A DNA stretch of 64,000 nucleotides from Salinisphaera sp. Its GTDB lineage: Bacteria; Pseudomonadota; Gammaproteobacteria; Nevskiales; Salinisphaeraceae. Positions within the stretch are counted from its first letter, which is position 1; every line of letters begins with the position of its first letter. The notes under the pieces were generated by a model. That model saw nothing but the letters and a program-made list of their open reading frames with translations. It was not told where the DNA came from and ran no database searches. The translations under genes were made by a program, and so were the position numbers. The DNA is taken from NCBI RefSeq assembly GCF_002729955.1, contig NZ_PBYA01000037.1:36986-100985 (forward strand), written 5' to 3'. Positions 61,501 through 64,000 of the stretch are shown piece by piece.

Positions 61501-62138
61501 AAACGCTGCGCCAGTACGGCCTCATCGGCGACGAAGAACGCGACCCGCGTATCGACGATACCGCCGCGCTCATCGCGCGTACCGTGCATACCCCGTTGCC
61601 CGAACTTGGGCCCTTGGCAGAGCTGAACCCACGCCAGGCGCTGGCCGAGATGGAGTTCATGCTGCGTCTGCGCGGCAACCGTCTCGGCGCGCTGGTCGAC
61701 CTGCTGCGCGAGGCCGGCTATCTACCCGCCGCGATCGGCGGCGCGCCGCAGCAAACACTCTACGGGCTGATGCAGGGCTTTATCGATCTCGTGATCGAAC
61801 ACAACGGCGCCTATTACGTGCTCGACTACAAGACCAACCGGCTTGGCGACACCCCCGCCGCCTACAACGCCGCCGGCCTGACGCAGGCCATGGGCCGGGC
61901 CCATTACGACCTGCAATACCTCATCTACACCGTCGCCCTACACCGGCATCTACGCCAGGCGCTAGGCGACGCCTATGATCCCGCCCGGCATCTGGGCGGC
62001 GTGCAGTATCTGTTCGTACGGGCGATGGACGGCCAAACTGGCGCTGGCGTGTTCATCGATAAACCGCCGGTCGAGCTGGTAGAAGCGCTGGACGCGTTAT
62101 TCGATGCCGAACAGCCGGATCAGAGTTTGACGGCATGA
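58509..62138 (+). CDS. recB: exodeoxyribonuclease V subunit beta (RecB)
   Basis: Superfamily 1 helicase-nuclease subunit of RecBCD, 1209 residues. Walker A is EASAGTGKTFS at about residues 21-31. Helicase motifs: VMTFTRAATQELRERI, VDEFQDTDPLQY, GDPKQAIYGFRGGD, LTTNFRS, and VRITTVHAAKGLQYPIVF. The C-terminal RecB nuclease domain has GFIDLVIEHNG and LDYKTN near residue 1105, so it should cut DNA. recD normally follows but is absent within the 1.86 kb to the window end. Confidence 0.96.
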   Translation: MSTSQPFDAATLPLNGLRLIEASAGTGKTFSLAGLYLRVIVEERASVREILVMTFTRAATQELRERIRARLADAARIAHAPEHAVAGNAEHDFTRRVLENSDEEPAALARRLADAAARVDEATIVTIHGFAQRAASENAFESALAFDRGEPIDDPSIYREAATDYWREHVFGAHASAGDTLALWPSPDALYVALAPLLARPHVRLAGIDSDRLSTLGQELARLWPGTADRLSKALVDAFESDALLKSAALYKQLATLDDIAAEIAAIDQRIQDAIAAGTVPALPEWLRALAQPAPQFKKAAKHQALAEPLAELAVLPVLAELQPLARLVAIEAAAEAARARAAQRKIERRQYSFDDLIAALHDALNTPGTGDTLADALHARWPYALVDEFQDTDPLQYASLSRIYLQTPRERGALLLIGDPKQAIYGFRGGDIYAYLTAARAAGEARYTLTTNFRSTQHVLDAIEALYSVPAEAPFLVDEIDFPHVEAGRRPDDKRIVDGNGQQLSALTVWQLAGGKGTKGEDRPLLIDHTVAGVARLLDGTTRWQYADGETGPIAPRDIAVLVNSHLEATAIQAALAAKGIMAVCQHRDSVFATEEADDLRLVLRAMAAPDDAMAVRAAQPTALIGKRLADLIALADDDHAMQQAIERFHVLHEAWASRGVLTALERLFVDCAPTLLALTDGERRMSNYLQLGELLANAEAECFGMASVVRWLDERIAAAIEGTASAVDDDSQLRLESDADLVRITTVHAAKGLQYPIVFMPFALWLGTAGAPDKPPLIFHDEAGHALIDLVGDDDAHRDQAVLEARSEALRLLYVALTRAEQALVVGWRDANTTRGSALANLLARGEQSADGALDQLAAEQPITLETIDAQAPAPAVERRAPSAADTLADARNDLPKPRLRWSTYSFSRLAHAPADNRPAELPEAGAQDELASTGVEALEAQDEGMLPRLDERLSGVRFGSAVHDVLEAWVGNAERDAWPEPEQALTDDQHAFLVKTLRQYGLIGDEERDPRIDDTAALIARTVHTPLPELGPLAELNPRQALAEMEFMLRLRGNRLGALVDLLREAGYLPAAIGGAPQQTLYGLMQGFIDLVIEHNGAYYVLDYKTNRLGDTPAAYNAAGLTQAMGRAHYDLQYLIYTVALHRHLRQALGDAYDPARHLGGVQYLFVRAMDGQTGAGVFIDKPPVELVEALDALFDAEQPDQSLTA

Positions 62139-62165
62139 TGTCGCAACCACCCGTAGCCCACGTAG

Positions 62166-62195
62166 GTCGGCTTAGGCCGCAGGCCGTAAGCCGAC
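62166..62195. repeat. REP-like hairpin (GTCGGCTTA...TAAGCCGAC)
   Basis: A palindromic unit of 30 bp just after recB. It belongs to the same type as the copies at 63212-63239 and 63731-63758 (GTCGGATTA...TAATCCGAC); the central stem base pair differs but stays paired. Units of this type are common between bacterial genes. Confidence 0.7.
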
Positions 62196-62338
62196 ATTCC
62201 GCCGTCGCGCTCGGCGCTCACTGCCGAGAAAACCGCAGCTCACGAGCTACGGCGGACAGGGAGCCACGGCGAGAAACAGGCGCCCGTCGGCACTCACGAG
62301 TTCATCTGCCCTTTTGTTTCGCGCTGCTGCGCGACTCC

Positions 62339-62364
62339 CTTTCGTTTGCTCGTCCAAACGAAAG
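62339..62364. repeat. GACAAG-loop hairpin, copy 1 (reverse orientation)
   Basis: Stem CTTTCGTTTG/CAAACGAAAG of 10 bp with loop CTCGTC, the complement of the conserved GACAAG loop with one change. First of five such hairpins before the window end. Confidence 0.75.
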
Positions 62365-62427
62365 TAAGCAAAGGAAAAGACGCCCGGCACAGCGCCGGCT
62401 AACGCCGGTCCACTTCGATGCTCACCC

Positions 62428-62512
62428 CGACGGGATGCGCGCAGAACTCGGATCGCTTTCGCGATCCTCAAACATGCTGCACGCACCAGCGCAGTGCGCC
62501 GGACACCCGTCG
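62428..62512. repeat. structured repeat motif I, copy 1
   Basis: The outer stem CGACGGG/CCCGTCG encloses the sequence AGAACTCGGATCGC-TTTC-GCGATCC and a GCGCAGTGCGC hairpin. The inner part is nearly identical to copy 2 at 63018-63105, but the outer stem sequence is different and still paired. Confidence 0.6.
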
Positions 62513-62631
62513 CCGCTGCGCGCCTGCGTCGCTGCGCAACGGGAGCCAATACAAACAATTCGCTTCGAGCTCAAGCGAGCGGCAGCGAGCTGGGCTGCAT
62601 TCGGGCCCCTTGGGCGCAGCGCCGCGCAGCA

Positions 62632-62703
62632 AAGGCCGCAAGCGGAACAAGGCGGCCGGATGTTTGAGCGCAGCGAGTTTCCGGCTGCCCCGCTTGCGGC
62701 CTT
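62632..62703. repeat. structured repeat motif II, copy 1
   Basis: Outer stem AAGGCCGCAAGCGG (62632-62645) pairs with 62690-62703. The enclosed core is GCCGGATGTTTGAGCGCAGCG followed by AGTTTCCGGC. The core is shared with copies at 63316-63392 and 63839-63906, while the outer stems differ in sequence and keep pairing. Confidence 0.7.
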
Positions 62704-62760
62704 CGCTGGGCGGGAACCGATGCGAAGCATCGGCGCAAGACAGGGTGTCTTTTCTCTTGG

Positions 62761-62792
62761 GTACTTCTCTTTGGACAAGCAAAGAGAAGTAC
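62761..62792. repeat. GACAAG-loop hairpin, copy 2
   Basis: A 13-bp perfect stem GTACTTCTCTTTG with complement, loop GACAAG. It is preceded by the shared sequence GATGC-GAA-GCATCGGCGC and CAAGACAGGGTGTC. Confidence 0.8.
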
Positions 62793-62922
62793 CTCGCACA
62801 GCAGTGCGAAACCCCAAGCCAAACCTCACTAACGCAGTCGATTCCAAACTCGCCAGTCTCGGACTACTTCCCCTTCGACGCTCACAAGTTTGTCGAACCC
62901 ACTGTTTCGCACTGCAGCGCGA

Positions 62923-62956
62923 CCCACTTTCGTTTGCTTGTCCAAACGAAAGTGGG
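62923..62956. repeat. GACAAG-loop hairpin, copy 3 (reverse orientation)
   Basis: A 14-bp perfect stem CCCACTTTCGTTTG with complement, loop CTTGTC (complement of GACAAG). Confidence 0.8.
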
Positions 62957-63017
62957 CAAAAGAAAAGACACCCAGGTTACGCGTCGGCGCAAAGCGCCGA
63001 ACCACTGCGATGCGCGA

Positions 63018-63105
63018 GCCGAAGGGTGTGGCCAGAACTCGGATCGCTTTGGCGATCCTCGAACAGGCTGGCCACATCGGCGCAGTGCGCCGACAACCCT
63101 TCGGC
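63018..63105. repeat. structured repeat motif I, copy 2
   Basis: Outer stem GCCGAAGGGT/ACCCTTCGGC and next stem GTGGCC/GGCCAC enclose AGAACTCGGATCGC-TTTG-GCGATCC and the hairpin TCGGCGCAGTGCGCCGA. Confidence 0.6.
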
Positions 63106-63141
63106 CCAGTGCTTCTTGTTCGCTCCATACGGGGCTCAATA

Positions 63142-63481
63142 CAGGCAGCTAGCCCATAGCGTTGAGTCGCTACGGCTACACGCCGGAATCAGCACAGGTG
63201 CCTACGTTCTTGTCGGATTACGCCTTCGGCTAATCCGACCTACAAAAGACATCACCTTGAGCGAGCGACAGCGAGCTTGTCTGTATTCGGGTCCCTTGGG
63301 CGCAGCGCCGAGCAGCACGAATCGTGAGCGGAATAAGACGGCCGGATGTTTGAGCGTTAGCGAGTTTCCGGCCGTCCCGCTCGCGATTCGTGATGGGAGG
63401 GAACCGATGCGCAGCATCGGCGCAAGACAGGGTGTCCTTTGCTTTGGTTACTTTCATTTGGACAAGCAAATGAAAGTCACT
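63142..63481. repeat. 340-bp direct repeat, unit 1
   Basis: It matches 63661-64000 with a constant offset of 519 bp, nearly identical at both ends and diverged in the middle stem. It contains in order a GTCGGATTA REP-like hairpin (63212-63239), a structured motif II copy (63316-63392), a CCGATGC-GCA-GCATCGG hairpin and GACAAG-loop hairpin 4 (63450-63477). Confidence 0.85.
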
Positions 63482-63660
63482 CGCACAGCAGTGCGAAACC
63501 CCAAGCCAAAATTCACCCGCACCGTTGATTCGCAAACACTTAGTGTTAAAAAACCACGCCGCTCAGCGATTGCAAAACACCTAAAACCGGCCACAGCGGC
63601 GCAGTGCACCGGCAACGCTTCCACCCTGCGCTTCGCGTTCGCTCCACCCGAGAGTCAAAG

Positions 63661-64000
63661 CAGGCACCCAGCCCATAGCGGTGAGTCGCGACGGCTACAC
63701 GCCGGAATCAGCACAGGTGCCTACGTTCTTGTCGGATTACGCCCGTGGCTAATCCGACCTACAAAAGACATGACCTTGAGCGAGCGCCCGCGACGCTTGC
63801 CTGTATTCAGTCCCTTGGGCGTAGCGCCGAGCAGTGGAGGCCGAACGCGGACAAAGCCGGCCGGATGTCTGAGCGAAGCGAGTTTCCGGCTGGCCCGCGT
63901 TCGGCCGGAGCCGCGCAGTGAACCGATGCGCAGCATCGGCGCAAGACAGGGTGTCCTTTGCTTTGGTTACTTTCATTTGGACAAGCAAATGAAAGTCACT
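63661..64000. repeat. 340-bp direct repeat, unit 2 (runs to the window end)
   Basis: Second copy with the same order of parts: REP-like hairpin (63731-63758), motif II copy with stem GGCCGAACGCGG (63839-63906), CCGATGC-GCA-GCATCGG hairpin, and GACAAG-loop hairpin 5 (63969-63996). The array may continue beyond the window. Confidence 0.85.

Noticed and set aside
62247..63988. Several minus-strand and plus-strand frames of 70-240 codons in the terminal region
   Set aside because: They follow the repeat modules, with the same translated phrases recurring in each copy, and have no domain signature.

Overview
The window is a high-GC chromosomal segment from a Gram-negative bacterium. A complete type II secretion operon, RecBC, a porin, RdgC, Lon, ChaC-type and Cfa proteins all fit a gammaproteobacterium. 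The overall gene mix resembles halophilic/marine lineages such as Salinisphaera, but that placement is inference from protein style, not a database match. No prophage, insertion sequence with a transposase, CRISPR array or rRNA is visible. One tRNA gene is present, tRNA-Arg(CCT).

Layout. (1) 1-11762: type II secretion operon gspC (cut by the window edge) to gspN, nearly all overlapping or abutting, with a MITE-like 271-bp insert between gspD and gspE and a 253-bp gap before gspL. (2) 11768-15078: SSS-family symporter, convergent cfa and a divergent universal stress protein. (3) 15164-22681: a compact cluster combining a CDP-alcohol phosphatidyltransferase, MDR dehydrogenase, PTPS-fold protein with altered catalytic residues, family-4 glycosyltransferase, methyltransferase, UPF0104-type membrane protein, stand-alone RibD-type reductase and GTP cyclohydrolase II. 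This is the best candidate for an undescribed biosynthetic system, perhaps making an exported or lipid-linked pteridine or pyrimidine glycoconjugate. (4) 23061-35919: housekeeping and metabolic genes (creatininase family, L-2-hydroxyglutarate oxidase, flavin reductase, AsmA, MliC-type lipoprotein, Sel1 protein, M42 peptidase, LrgAB, Lon). (5) 36061-36950: a small AT-richer winged-helix/nucleotidyltransferase pair behind nested palindromes, possibly a toxin-antitoxin or defence module. (6) 37481-47332: ChaC, RdgC, an SsuA/TauA-type ABC transporter with a DsrE protein, an EAL protein, a MOSC protein, a PatZ-like GNAT protein with an eroded synthetase half, and a DUF924 protein. (7) 47421-48002: three tandem repeats of about 175 bp, each carrying the 3' end of the adjacent tRNA-Arg gene and a covarying hairpin, an arrangement like the tyrT/rtT repeats of E. 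coli. (8) 48214-53152: TetR regulator, two tandem secreted repeat proteins, a lipoprotein and an outer-membrane barrel. (9) 53824-62138: recC, an endonuclease/exonuclease/phosphatase membrane protein, and recB. recD does not follow. (10) 62139-64000: no genes, but a mosaic of structured repeats whose stems change in a compensatory way.

Starts were chosen by reading frame, family N-termini and ribosome-binding sites. Where several starts are possible this is stated in the entry.
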